Source: Rhodothermales bacterium (GTDB lineage: Bacteria > Bacteroidota > Rhodothermia > Rhodothermales > Bin80). From it: DNA of 64,000 bases. The notes beneath the pieces were generated by a model. That model searched no databases. It was not told where the DNA came from and saw only the letters and a list, made by a program, of their open reading frames with translations. Every line of letters begins with the position of its first letter. Positions within the stretch are counted from its first letter, which is position 1. This document shows, one piece after another, positions 1 through 9,359 of this stretch. A program made the position numbers and the translations under genes. The stretch lies in the NCBI GenBank assembly GCA_022822185.1, contig JAJECE010000050.1:62001-126000 (forward strand). Direction: 5' to 3'.

Positions 1-1263
1 CGTCAAGACACCGGCCGTCCAGGGATGACCTATTGGAGCATTCTTGTGCTGTTGCTTTTGAAGCAATCCATGAAAGCGACGTTTGATCTGGTGACCGAAT
101 TGTCCAATCAGCACAAAAACTTGCGGATTATGCTGCAAGTGGAAACCGAGTACAAGGATGAGTTGCGTTTCAAGCGGCAGACGATTACCCAAAATGTGGG
201 TTTGATCAGCGAAGCGAGTTGGCAGCAGATCAATGAGATCGTGGTGGAGATGGGCTACAACCTGATGGCCAATTCAAAGGCGACTCCCGAACAAGGGAGT
301 TGCGATTCGTATGTGGTGGAAACCAATGTTCGTTTTCCCACCGATGTTCGCCTGCTCCATGATGCCACATGGAAATTATTGCGGCGTTCGTACAAAGCCT
401 GGAAGGTCCTGGAGTTGAGGCAGGTCTGCAGTCTGAAGGGATGGCGACAACTCGCCCATCTGAGGAAATCCTTGTATGCGGCCTACCTGGTGGTGAGCAC
501 CACAAGGAAGTGCAGATCCAATCCGGATGCGGTTCTATCGTATCTAGATCTCTGCATGCTCCGCATCAACAAGTGTCTCATACAGTTGGAATGGATCCAG
601 AAGCGGTTTCCCGACTCGGAGTGGGTGCAGGAACTTCAAATCCTCTCCGAACAGGCCCTGAAACTTCATGATCAGGTTCGGCGACGTTTAGTGGAGGGTG
701 AGGATATCCCGAATGCGGAGAAGATTTACTCGTTACATGCCCCGCATACGCGCTGGATCCGCAAGGGGAAGTCTCGTCCGAAGGAGGTGGAATTGGGGGT
801 TCCGGTCACGATTTGTCAGAGTCCGCTCGGTCTGATTTTATGGTGGAAGATCATGTGGACGGAGGTGGATGTGGCCATCACCGAGGAGGTGGTACGAAAA
901 ATCCTGGACCGCTATCCGACGATCCACACGCTCAGTTTTGATCGTGGCTTCTCTTCGAAGGAGAATCTGGAAGCGATCCAGTCCCTGTTGCCGCATCCGA
1001 TCCTTCCAAAGAAGGGCCGTCTCAGCAAGGCGGATCGGGAACGCCAATCCACGCCGGAATTCAAGAAGGCACGCAAGCAGCATGTTCTGATTGAATCCCG
1101 GATTAACTGCTTGGAGCATCATGGCGGCGACCGGGTTCGCACCAAAGGCGGCAAGGATGGATTTGCGCGAACGGTGGGCGCAAGTATTGTTGCGACCAAT
1201 CTGTGTCAGATTGGAAGGTTCCTGATGGCGCAGGATCGGGAACAGTTGCGGAAGGCAGCGTAA
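1..1263 (+). CDS. ISNCY-like DDE transposase, 5' end cut by window edge
   Basis: The reading frame is open to base 1, and the residues before the first ATG in the track (RQDTGRPGM) read like the RPGM-type N-terminal segment of ISNCY-group transposases, so the true start lies outside the window. The protein continues with a helix-rich N-terminus and a DDE catalytic core. I see candidate catalytic positions in the FPTD segment, in SFDRGF, and in the IESRINCLEHHG segment near the C-terminus. Its role would be cut-and-paste movement of its insertion sequence. It sits directly upstream of a beheaded permease, which suggests the element inserted there. Family placement is from remembered motif resemblance, not a search. 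Confidence 0.8.
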   Translation, partial: RQDTGRPGMTYWSILVLLLLKQSMKATFDLVTELSNQHKNLRIMLQVETEYKDELRFKRQTITQNVGLISEASWQQINEIVVEMGYNLMANSKATPEQGSCDSYVVETNVRFPTDVRLLHDATWKLLRRSYKAWKVLELRQVCSLKGWRQLAHLRKSLYAAYLVVSTTRKCRSNPDAVLSYLDLCMLRINKCLIQLEWIQKRFPDSEWVQELQILSEQALKLHDQVRRRLVEGEDIPNAEKIYSLHAPHTRWIRKGKSRPKEVELGVPVTICQSPLGLILWWKIMWTEVDVAITEEVVRKILDRYPTIHTLSFDRGFSSKENLEAIQSLLPHPILPKKGRLSKADRERQSTPEFKKARKQHVLIESRINCLEHHGGDRVRTKGGKDGFARTVGASIVATNLCQIGRFLMAQDREQLRKAA

Positions 1264-1515
1264 GCGACTCCCCCCGCAATTCTTAAAATGCAGATCGGAC
1301 TCCATTGACCGGAGGGCCCGAGGTGTGTCCAATTGTAGTGAAAATGGGCGTACAGTCCCTTTTTCCTGCTCTCGAAGAGGCCAAATCTCCCGATTTTTAG
1401 ACTCACCAACCCACGCTGGACCGCAAATCGACAAAAATCATCGGAAAATTGAACCCGAAATCTGCCCCGGAAAATTCGTTCGTGAAAAAACACGTAGTTT
1501 TCAGCCTGACACTAT
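1264..1515. mobile_element. Probable right end of the ISNCY-like element
   Basis: This 250-base stretch between the transposase stop and the first recognisable permease residues holds no gene. It should contain the right terminal repeat of the insertion sequence. The left end lies outside the window, so the terminal repeat and target duplication cannot be defined. The junction is probably just before the AELGTRLPVTGGEYV permease motif. Confidence 0.45.
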
Positions 1516-1516
1516 T

Positions 1517-2670
1517 TATGCTGAACTCGGCACGCGCCTGCCCGTCACGGGCGGGGAATATGTGTTATCCGCCGTGCTTTCGGCCCGCTAGCCGGATTCA
1601 TCTTTGGATGGGCCCAGATCTTTATCATCCGGTCCAGCCCTCTGGCCGGTCTTTCGATGGTTGCCGTTGCCTACTTTGAGTTTTTTGTGGACCTGCTTCC
1701 CTGGCAGGAAACTGTGATGGCGCTCAGTATTATTGCCGCTCTCTGCTACCTGAATTACACCGGGATCCAGCGTGCCAAAATCTATCAGAATTTTTCAACC
1801 GTCGTGAAAGCGGGCGGTCTCCTGCTTTTGGTGATCATTGCGCTGATCGCCCTTCCAGGCAGCGAAAACAAACTTGGCGAGACAGCAGCCAGCCAAAGCA
1901 GACTTGGATTCACCGGGAGTATTGCCGACTCGTTACTTCTGGTTCTCTTCACCCTGATTGGATGGGAGCGCCTTGGTTACGCGGCGGGCGAGATGAAAAA
2001 CCCGAACCGATCCCTTCCCCGCGCACTGCTGATTGGATTTCTCATTGTATTCGTCCTTTACCTTGCCGTCAATATTGCCTATCACGGCATTGTAGGGCTG
2101 GAAGCCATTCGCGAAACCAACCGGGTTGGTGCTGACATGGCAACCATTCTGTTAGGCCCCATTGGGGCAGGTGCCTTTGCGATTCTGGTGATGATTTCAG
2201 CCACGGGAAGCGTGAATGGGACGATCATTGCTGCGCCCAGAGTTTACTATGCGATGGCAAAGGACGGCATTTTCTTTAAGTGGCTTAACTATATCCATCC
2301 CAAATACCGCACTCCTTCCCGCGCAATCCTGCTTCAGTGTGGCTGGGGTGCGGTCATTTTACTGGTCCGGGGATCTTTTGAAACGATTGTAACGGGGATG
2401 GTCTTTGTCATTCTGATCTTCTACGCCGTCACCACGATGGCATTGTTCGTACTTCGACACCAAAATGTAGGGGGTGAGCATACGATTTTCAAGATGCCGG
2501 GATACCCTGTGCTCCCCGCCCTTTACCTGCTCCTCCTGGTGGCATTAATTCTTGTTCGCGGTACGCTGGACTGGCAGCAGTCTCTGATTGACTTATCCTT
2601 TGTACTTTCGGGGCTTCCTGCCGCAGCCTACTTCTTCTGGCGGCGACGGACAGGTGCTGCCAGAGCGTAA
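1517..2670 (+). pseudogene. APC-family amino-acid permease remnant (beheaded and frameshifted)
   Basis: The long open part (from 1657, 337 residues) is a polytopic membrane protein of the amino acid-polyamine-organocation superfamily, with the typical segments GWERLGYAAGEMKNP and VNGTIIAAPRVYYAMAKDG. Upstream homology continues: in another frame at 1517 the motif YAELGTRLPVTGGEYV is visible, and frame 1 then resumes with RRAFGPLAGFIFGWAQ. A frameshift near 1560-1572 therefore breaks the gene. The first 50-60 residues of a normal roughly 430-450 residue permease are missing and are replaced by insertion-sequence DNA. No transport function is expected unless a downstream start gives a partial protein. 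Confidence 0.85.
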
Positions 2671-2748
2671 CTACGCCGAACCAATCAAAGAACATTGTGA
2701 TTTGATGTTCGCTAAAGCAACATTCCTGGAAATGTCCTCGCAGAGTAA

Positions 2749-3057
2749 TCAATTATCCGGCAGATCCCCGGAATCACTCGTTGAATTTTCGCAAAAATAG
2801 ATCGGGGCTGGTGTCCAATGGCAGACTATACTCGTAATTTTTGAAGATGCAAAGCTCAATGCAAATGCAACCCCTACGATCAGAATAGACCAGCGGATAA
2901 ACGTCTGTGTACTTTTATGAAATTTCCCGTACTCCTGACTGACTAAATTCCAGAGAGAATTGTTGGTCGTTGGATTGACGGTTTCCGGAGCGGGAAGACT
3001 GTCCACTTTATCTGGCCAATCAGCGGCGTCTTGCACCTCTACGGGATCAGAACTCAT
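2749..3057 (-). CDS. Small single-pass membrane protein, possible toxin of a Panacea locus
   Basis: A 102-residue protein with no family I recognise. The N-terminal half is acidic and polar, followed by one hydrophobic segment at about residues 56-73 (RWSILIVGVAFALSFA) and a polar tail. Its start codon overlaps the end of the upstream Panacea-like gene by four bases (ATGA), so the two are translationally coupled. Panacea-domain antitoxins are known to pair with very diverse neighbours, including short membrane-active peptides. By context this could be the cognate toxin, but the sequence alone does not prove toxicity. Confidence 0.55.
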   Translation of the reverse strand: MSSDPVEVQDAADWPDKVDSLPAPETVNPTTNNSLWNLVSQEYGKFHKSTQTFIRWSILIVGVAFALSFASSKITSIVCHWTPAPIYFCENSTSDSGDLPDN

Positions 3058-3768
3058 GCCTGCTGGTGCCTCTTCATCCGACTTCTGTAATAGGCATGAA
3101 TGATCGGATCAGGAATAGGTATGTTGGGCATACTGGAAGTAAGCCCCCATCTTTCCAGAACCCCCGGTTGGTGTCCCTGATAGCATTCATACCAGGGCGT
3201 TCCCACCTGATGCGTCAGCGTGATCAGTTGCCCTCCGCTATATCGTGTGTAATTCTCGTATACCCATTTTAGCCCTTTGACTACCTCTGGATGCTGTTTC
3301 TCGAATTCCACCAATTCGGAAGACCTAGTATCCCCGCGGCATCAAACCGGAATCGTAGTAACCATTGGATCGGACAATCTTTGCAAAAAAATCAAACACA
3401 TTGATCGGTTGATCGCCATAGGATTTTAGCATGTGATAGACCCCTACGACAACAGGCCCGTATTTCCAGGCCTGAATCTGGTTATTGCGATTATCAATGA
3501 GAGGTCTGCCGAAAACTCCCAGTATCCAGCCATGCGCAATATAGACCAGTTTATTGATCTGAAGTGGGGTTAAGGCTCTTCGATCATCCTTGAACGCAGA
3601 ATGCAACATATACAGCACCACCTGCCCCTCCGGTAAATAGGGGGCATGAATCATGCCGTTTTTGATCCCATTCGAACGAAGCGATGTGTCGGAATGCATA
3701 GAGATCTCATTCCCTGCCTGAGACCTAGATACTTGGGAGGATGAGGACTTCAGAGTCTCCCGTGCCAT
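3054..3768 (-). pseudogene. Panacea (DUF4065/SocA-like) antitoxin gene, split by a frameshift
   Basis: Two adjacent ORFs encode the two halves of one Panacea domain. ORF 3325-3768 carries the N-terminal half (LQINKLVYIAHGWILGVFGRPL ... QAWKYGPVVVGVYH). ORF 3054-3314 carries the C-terminal half (YSGGQLITLTHQVGTPWYE ... IPDPIIHAYY). The frames join if one base is removed from the four-base G run (C run at 3332-3335 on the plus strand), so a single-base insertion is the simplest explanation. Panacea proteins neutralise toxins and are often autoregulators. The gene overlaps the downstream membrane protein by four bases and is preceded by a long dyad. It may be a real pseudogene or a homopolymer sequencing error. 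Confidence 0.75.
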
Positions 3769-3779
3769 TTTGTAGAAGT

Positions 3780-3818
3780 ATTCGTACGCTTAGCGTAATA
3801 TACGCAAACCGTACGAAT
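3780..3818. promoter_or_regulatory. 39-bp nested dyad upstream of the Panacea locus
   Basis: Outer arms ATTCGTACG and CGTACGAAT (9 bp, perfect) and inner arms GCGTA/TACGC (5 bp, perfect) share one centre at 3799, with two further matches between them. It sits about 12 bp upstream of the minus-strand start codon at 3768. The position and symmetry fit an operator for autoregulation of a toxin-antitoxin operon. The regulator is not known. Confidence 0.6.
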
Positions 3819-3974
3819 GTGTTCCAGATCTGACTCGTTAAGGGCCATATTCAATCCTGGGGAAGACCTTGATTAACGGAGGGACTGCACCATCATAGCG
3901 AATGAAACCCAAATCACGCATACTTCGTAAAGGGTTTGTTGCGGAGTATCCACTGATAAATCTTAGTTTTACCC

Positions 3975-6719
3975 ATGAAACACATCCTATTCACCCTTGT
4001 AGCCCTGCTGCTCACCGCGCCAAGCGTCTGGGCACAAGAAGAAACAACGATGCAAATACCCACGATCACATACGAAAAATTTCATCTGAGCAACGGACTG
4101 ACCGTCATTGTCCATGAAGATGACAAGGCCCCTCTGGTGGCCGTAAATCTCTGGTATCATGTCGGATCAAAAAATGAACCAGAGGGACAAAGCGGATTCG
4201 CGCATCTGTTTGAGCATCTGATGTTCAACGGTTCCGAGAATTTTAACGACGACTATTTCCAGGTGCTGGAACGACTTGGGGCAACCGACCTGAATGGCAC
4301 AACCAGCAGGGACCGCACCAACTATTTTCAGACGGTACCCAAAAATGCCGTGGATCTGGTGTTATGGATGGAATCGGATCGAATGGGACATCTCCTCGGT
4401 GCGATTGATCAGGCCAAACTTGACGAGCAGCGCGGAGTCGTACAGAATGAAAAACGTCAGGGCGAAAACGCCCCGTATGGCCAAGTCTTCAATCACATTA
4501 CAAAAGCAACCTACCCCGAAGGACATCCCTATGCCCACACCGTGATTGGATCCATGGATGATTTGAATGCTGCCGAACTGGAGGATGTACAGGAATGGTT
4601 CAATGCCTACTATGGCCCCAATAATGCCGTCATCTCCATTGCAGGAGATATCACCGTGAGTGAAGCGCGGACACTGACCGAAAAATATTTTGGGAATATC
4701 CCACCTGGACCTCCAGTATCGCAGTTTGATACATGGGTTGCAAAACGTACCGGTGAACAGCGTGAGAGCATGCAGGATCGTGTGCCGCAGGCACGGGTCT
4801 ACAAGGTCTGGAATGTCCCCGAGCGCTATACCAACGATTTTCACCTGCTGGATCTTGCTTCAAGCGTCCTGTCTAGTGGCAAGAACTCAAGATTCTACAA
4901 GCGCCTCGTTTATACCGACCAGATTGCAACCAATGCCAGCGCCTACCTCTATTCGGGCAGCATTGGCAGTCAGTTTATCATCGATGCAACCGCCCGCCCC
5001 GACGTGTCCCTTGAGGAGGTCGAAACAGCCCTTGATGAAGAATTGGCAACCTTTCTCACCGATGGGCCAACTCCCGAAGAACTCCGCCGGATCATAACAC
5101 AGGAGAAAGCGAGTTTTATTTACGGGATGGAACGGATTGGCGGCTTTGGTGGAAAGTCGGATATCCTGGCATCCTCCGAGATTTACGGAGGAAGTCCTGA
5201 CGCATATCTCCAATCATTCAAGGACAAAGATGCCGCGACTCCTGAGGATGTTCGGCAGGCAGCCGAAAGATGGCTCTCGGACGGCGTTTATGTGATGGAA
5301 GTCCATCCGTTCCCCGAACTTGCGGCAACCGCAGAAGCAGTGGACCGGTCAGCGCTACCGGAAACCGGCCCCGAACCGGATGTAAAATTCCCTGAATTGC
5401 ACCGGGCAACACTCAGTAACGGACTAGAGATTATTCTCGCAGAACGCAGTACAATCCCTTCGGTAAATCTTACCCTGATGCTTGATGCAGGCTACGCCTC
5501 GGATCAGGGAATCGCCCCGGGAACCGCCAGTATGGTGATGTCTATGCTGGATGAGGGCACCACCAGCCTCACCGCTCTGGAAATTAATGATCGTATCGCA
5601 AACCTGGGCGCAAACCTGAGCACCGGCACTGGACTAGATGGCTCATTTGTAAGTCTGGTCTCCCTGACCGCCAACCTGGAACCGAGCCTGGATCTCTTTG
5701 CAGATGTGATTCTTAACCCCTCCTTTACAGATTCGGAATTTGACCGGTTGAAAGGAGAACGACTTGCAGGCATTCAGAGGGAAAAAGTCAACCCGGTGCA
5801 GATGGCCCTGCGGGTCATGCCTGCACTCTATTACGGAACCGATCATGCCTACAGTAACCCGCTGACCGGCAGCGGCACCGAAGAATCGGTTACCAATATG
5901 ACTCGTGAGGATCTTCTAACCTATCACAGCACCTGGTTCAAGCCAAATAATGCGACTCTGATCGTTGTAGGAGATATTAACCTGGATGCCATTGTGCCAC
6001 TTCTGGAGGCCCGCTTAGGCGACTGGGAACCCGCAGAGGTCCCTGCAAAAAATATAGCTTCCGTTCAGAACGAAGGCGGTTCACGCGTCTATCTGATGAA
6101 CCGCCCTGAATCGCAGCAGTCCATTATTCTGGCCGGCCACCTTGCACCGCCCCGAAATACGCCGAACAATATCGGGATTGAGACAATGAATACCGTCCTC
6201 GGGGGCAACTTTGTTTCACGTATCAATATGAATCTGCGTGAAGATAAGGGTTGGTCCTACGGAGCAAGTTCCTTGCTGCTTGCAGCCCGCGGTCAGCGCC
6301 CCTTCCTGGTGTATGCTCCCGTACAAACGGACAAGACCAAGGAATCCATGATGGAGATCAAAGGCGAATTGGAAGGCATCCTCGGGGACAGCCCTGCAAC
6401 GGAAGAGGAGGTTCTGAAAGCACAGGAAAGCCAGACTCTGGCACTCCCGGGACTGTGGGAAACCAACGGATCCGTTGCAGGAAGTATCCAGAACCTTGTC
6501 CAGTATGATTTGCCGGAAAATTACTACGAAACGTATCCCGGCAAGGTACGTGCGCTGAATGTGAATACCATTGCATCCGCGGCCGAAGAAGTGCTGCAAC
6601 CCAGTGACATGATCTGGCTGATCGTCGGCGATTTAAAGGTCATTGAGTCCAGCGTTCGGGAATTGGGCTACGGCCCGGTAGTCCGACTGGATACGGAAGG
6701 AAACATTATCGACAACTGA
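3975..6719 (+). CDS. Exported M16 family zinc metallopeptidase (two-domain, PqqL-like)
   Basis: The protein starts with a clear signal peptide (MKHILFTLVALLLTAPSVWAQ). The first M16 domain carries the inverted zinc motif HxxEH at H77-E80-H81 (HLFEH) and a downstream glutamate-rich helix (EQRGVVQNEKR) supplying the third ligand. A second, non-catalytic M16 domain starts near residue 475 (LHRATLSNGLEIILAE). At 914 residues it has the normal length for periplasmic two-domain M16 peptidases, which degrade peptides in a closed clamshell chamber. It is monocistronic between opposing genes, and a GC-rich hairpin follows the stop. Substrate unknown. Confidence 0.93.
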   Translation: MKHILFTLVALLLTAPSVWAQEETTMQIPTITYEKFHLSNGLTVIVHEDDKAPLVAVNLWYHVGSKNEPEGQSGFAHLFEHLMFNGSENFNDDYFQVLERLGATDLNGTTSRDRTNYFQTVPKNAVDLVLWMESDRMGHLLGAIDQAKLDEQRGVVQNEKRQGENAPYGQVFNHITKATYPEGHPYAHTVIGSMDDLNAAELEDVQEWFNAYYGPNNAVISIAGDITVSEARTLTEKYFGNIPPGPPVSQFDTWVAKRTGEQRESMQDRVPQARVYKVWNVPERYTNDFHLLDLASSVLSSGKNSRFYKRLVYTDQIATNASAYLYSGSIGSQFIIDATARPDVSLEEVETALDEELATFLTDGPTPEELRRIITQEKASFIYGMERIGGFGGKSDILASSEIYGGSPDAYLQSFKDKDAATPEDVRQAAERWLSDGVYVMEVHPFPELAATAEAVDRSALPETGPEPDVKFPELHRATLSNGLEIILAERSTIPSVNLTLMLDAGYASDQGIAPGTASMVMSMLDEGTTSLTALEINDRIANLGANLSTGTGLDGSFVSLVSLTANLEPSLDLFADVILNPSFTDSEFDRLKGERLAGIQREKVNPVQMALRVMPALYYGTDHAYSNPLTGSGTEESVTNMTREDLLTYHSTWFKPNNATLIVVGDINLDAIVPLLEARLGDWEPAEVPAKNIASVQNEGGSRVYLMNRPESQQSIILAGHLAPPRNTPNNIGIETMNTVLGGNFVSRINMNLREDKGWSYGASSLLLAARGQRPFLVYAPVQTDKTKESMMEIKGELEGILGDSPATEEEVLKAQESQTLALPGLWETNGSVAGSIQNLVQYDLPENYYETYPGKVRALNVNTIASAAEEVLQPSDMIWLIVGDLKVIESSVRELGYGPVVRLDTEGNIIDN

Positions 6720-6727
6720 CATCCAAT

Positions 6728-6758
6728 CCGGGCCGGGGGCCCAAAGCCCTCGGCCTGG
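6728..6758 (+). terminator. GC-rich hairpin after the M16 peptidase gene
   Basis: GGCCGGGGGC and GCCCTCGGCC form a ten-pair stem with one G-U pair around the loop CCAAA, extendable to about 13 pairs. It lies ten bases after the stop codon. There is no U-tract on either side, so it may be a weak terminator or a 3' end stabiliser. Confidence 0.45.
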
Positions 6759-6888
6759 AATCGTCCGACAATCATTCACCGGTGCTCCGCATCGTCAGTG
6801 CTCTGCAAGTTCATTAACTCCACTCTTCCTGTGTGTCTCACACGGCGATGACCGCAGCGATTACTCACCGCCCTTCTATCTCCGCCTC

Positions 6889-8124
6889 CTACTCACTTTC
6901 CTCAGACGAGGCCGATGCGCCGCTCAGCATTGCGGCAACATCAATGCCGGTTGATGCTTTGAGGCTTTCCAATAAAGCCGGCGTTGATCCAGCAATCTGA
7001 TTAAATACGGACGGAACCCCGGTCCCGTTGCCACTGTCAACGACCGTGAGTTTGTCAATTGAGAGATTGTCCACGGTCTGAACGACCTGTTTCAGGATAT
7101 CCGGCAACATCTGGATCAGAAATAACCGCTCGGCATTGGGGCCCGCCTCTTGCCAGAGTTTCAATTTCTGGCGTAGAACTTCCACTTCTGCCTGCCCATC
7201 TTCAAAGATCCGGGCGGCATTCCCTTTTGCAATTTCCTCTTTTGCCTGACGCTCTGCCTCCGCAGCCACAATTACCTCTGCCCGCTGTCTCTTCTCTGCG
7301 AGTTTGATCTCTTCCATTGCGAGCTGCTGCCGGGCCTGTGCGGCCGACACTTCGGCGGCAACATCAATCCGCGCCTCCTCTGCGGCACTTTTCGCCGACA
7401 GTTGCGCCTTCAGGATACGCAGATCATTTTCTGCCTGTTCAATGCTCTTGTCCGCATTCGTTTCTGCGAGTCTTGCCTGTTCGCGTTTCTCCGCTTCCGC
7501 AACACGCGCTGCGGCAATAATGTGTGCGGACTGCTGCCGCCCGATTGCATCCAGATAGCCTGCATCATCCTCAACACTCTGGATTTTCATGGTGTCAAGC
7601 TGCAGACCCAGATTACTTAAGTCAATATCGGCCTCGGCCAGAAGTTCTTTTGCAAATTTCAGACGATCCTCATTCACTTCTTCCGGTGTGAGCGTTGCCA
7701 GTACGCCCCGCAGATTCCCTTCCAGAGTTTCTTTTGCAATCATCTGAATTTCGTGTGGATCTTTCCCCAGAAGCCGCTCAACCGCGTTCGCGAGCTCCGC
7801 TTCATTGGAGGCAACTTTAACATTGGCAATCGCCCGCACCGTAAGCGGGATGCCTCCTTTCGAGTAAGCATTCTGAACCGTCAAATCTAGAGGGATGGTG
7901 TTCAGACGAATCCTTTCCACCTGCTCGATGATGGGAATCCTGAACCCGCGCCCTCCCTTGATGAACCGGTAGCCTACTTTGGTTCCATCTTCCATACGAC
8001 GCCTGCGCCCGCTGAAGATCAGGACCTCATTGGGTTGACAGATTTTTAAATTGGCTCGCACAATGCCAAACACCACGAAGATGGCCGTGACGAGCACTCC
8101 ACTAATAACAATGATGGCTTCCAT
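6889..8124 (-). CDS. Flotillin-like SPFH/band 7 membrane scaffold protein
   Basis: A 411-residue protein with an N-terminal membrane anchor (residues about 3-23), an SPFH/PHB domain (about 30-200) and a long Ala/Glu/Lys-rich coiled coil (about 200-330), ending in a hydrophobic, Ser-rich tail. This is the standard flotillin architecture. Flotillins oligomerise in the inner membrane, organise fluid or ordered domains and are often encoded beside an NfeD/YuaF-type partner. Here the NfeD-like gene lies upstream on the same strand, 270 bp away, which supports the assignment. Confidence 0.9.
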   Translation of the reverse strand: MEAIIVISGVLVTAIFVVFGIVRANLKICQPNEVLIFSGRRRRMEDGTKVGYRFIKGGRGFRIPIIEQVERIRLNTIPLDLTVQNAYSKGGIPLTVRAIANVKVASNEAELANAVERLLGKDPHEIQMIAKETLEGNLRGVLATLTPEEVNEDRLKFAKELLAEADIDLSNLGLQLDTMKIQSVEDDAGYLDAIGRQQSAHIIAAARVAEAEKREQARLAETNADKSIEQAENDLRILKAQLSAKSAAEEARIDVAAEVSAAQARQQLAMEEIKLAEKRQRAEVIVAAEAERQAKEEIAKGNAARIFEDGQAEVEVLRQKLKLWQEAGPNAERLFLIQMLPDILKQVVQTVDNLSIDKLTVVDSGNGTGVPSVFNQIAGSTPALLESLKASTGIDVAAMLSGASASSEESE

Positions 8125-8394
8125 TTTGATTTTTTATGAATAACAGTGGACACCTTCCATGCCGCTAACAGAAAACTGCAATCCAGTTCTATACGAGAAT
8201 GGAAACTACACCCTTAATATAGAACAGGGAATTTTTAGTTCGTCTCCGCAGCTGCGACCGCATGTGCCGTAATAAGAATACAGAATCCTGGGGAATTTTT
8301 TCCGAATTGAAGAGGAATGGAGATTGCTCTATGCGATAGCACCGCCTGTCTTGAACACATCCCCCATCCACAATAGATTACAACTTTGAAAATG

Positions 8395-8937
8395 CTATGT
8401 TTTCAATACCTCCGCCACCGCTCCCTCCATACGGACGACAACCACCTCCTCGCCTTGCTCAAAGACATCTTCGGCACCTTCAAATCCACGCGCTTTGAAT
8501 TGCATACGCTGCCCTTTCGCCACCAGAACGATTTTTCCCACATCCGAGCGCCCGAATGGAATAATCACCTCGGCCGTCCGACCCGTAAGATCCGAAGCCG
8601 TAACCTCGCTGGAAACATGTGCATATCCGATCCGCTTGATCAGATAACTCCCGCCGGTTCCAACCGTTAAACCAACAGTCAGGGACACAAACAGTCGTAC
8701 GATCTCATGTACATTCGCAAGGGATAACAGTACCCCGCACATGCCAAAGAATGCCGCGAACAGGAATATTGTACGTACCGAAAACAGATCAACCCAACCC
8801 GCCCCTACATCCGAATCCACATCCAGATCTGTCTCCATGTCCAGATCCGAATCCATATCCGAGTCGCCTCCACCGATCATGGAAAGCACAACAAATACTC
8901 CACCGACAATGAGGCTGATCCAATATAATGCGTCCAT
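8395..8937 (-). CDS. NfeD/YuaF-like membrane protein with OB-fold, flotillin partner
   Basis: A 180-residue protein with an N-terminal membrane helix, an Asp-rich repeat (DSDMDSDLDMETDLDVDSD), two further membrane helices (about 52-95) and a C-terminal beta-rich OB-fold domain starting with DLTGRTAEVIIPFGRSDVGKIV. The arrangement matches NfeD-like proteins, which work with flotillins. The acidic repeat between helix 1 and 2 may bind cations. It is the upstream gene of the flotillin pair. Confidence 0.8.
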   Translation of the reverse strand: MDALYWISLIVGGVFVVLSMIGGGDSDMDSDLDMETDLDVDSDVGAGWVDLFSVRTIFLFAAFFGMCGVLLSLANVHEIVRLFVSLTVGLTVGTGGSYLIKRIGYAHVSSEVTASDLTGRTAEVIIPFGRSDVGKIVLVAKGQRMQFKARGFEGAEDVFEQGEEVVVVRMEGAVAEVLKT

Positions 8938-9359
8938 TCCAGATCATGTGCAGGGTTCATCCCTACAACCGAGTAGCACGCCAAGGGATCCCATTACTCC
9001 CACCTTTCTTGATCTATTATTCGATCTGCCCCGCTGTAGGCAGGAACGCATGCACTCCAAAAGCCCCTATTGCTGCAAAAAGCCGAGGTATCTGGAAAAA
9101 CAATCCAGATACCCCGGCTGAATATGGCCGATTCGGGGGAACCAAAACAGGCACTCCAAGGCAGCGCACCGAATGAGTTATCGGACGTTTCGGTATTCGT
9201 GCCTACCGGCATTTCACAACGCCTGAGATGGCTCCGAACCCGTCCTATCGCGATTGGCTTTCTGGCCGGTTTGCTTCTTTTGAAACAGAACAGCCACAGG
9301 CATGCAGAGGGAGATCCCAGGCTTTTTCTGCATGATACCGTGCATGATTGTTCTCCCGG
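8938..9359. other. Gene-free interval between the NfeD-like gene and glnK
   Basis: No convincing gene in 422 bases. It holds the promoter region of the NfeD-like gene and one strong hairpin (9081-9119) that fits a terminator for the amt-glnK transcript. Short ORFs here cross that hairpin and show no family resemblance. Confidence 0.6.
9081..9119 (-). terminator. Rho-independent terminator for amt-glnK
   Basis: AGCCGAGGTATCTGGA pairs with TCCAGATACCCCGGCT (16 positions, one mismatch) around a 7-base loop. On the minus strand the stem is followed by TTTTGCAG, giving a short U-tract in the transcript of the upstream amt-glnK operon, about 240 bases after the glnK stop. Confidence 0.7.

Noticed and set aside
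4362-4844. 160-residue minus-strand ORF
   Set aside because: Antisense shadow of the M16 peptidase; no own start context or family.
8189-8371. 60-residue minus-strand ORF between the NfeD-like and flotillin genes
   Set aside because: No start context, no motif, unlikely composition.
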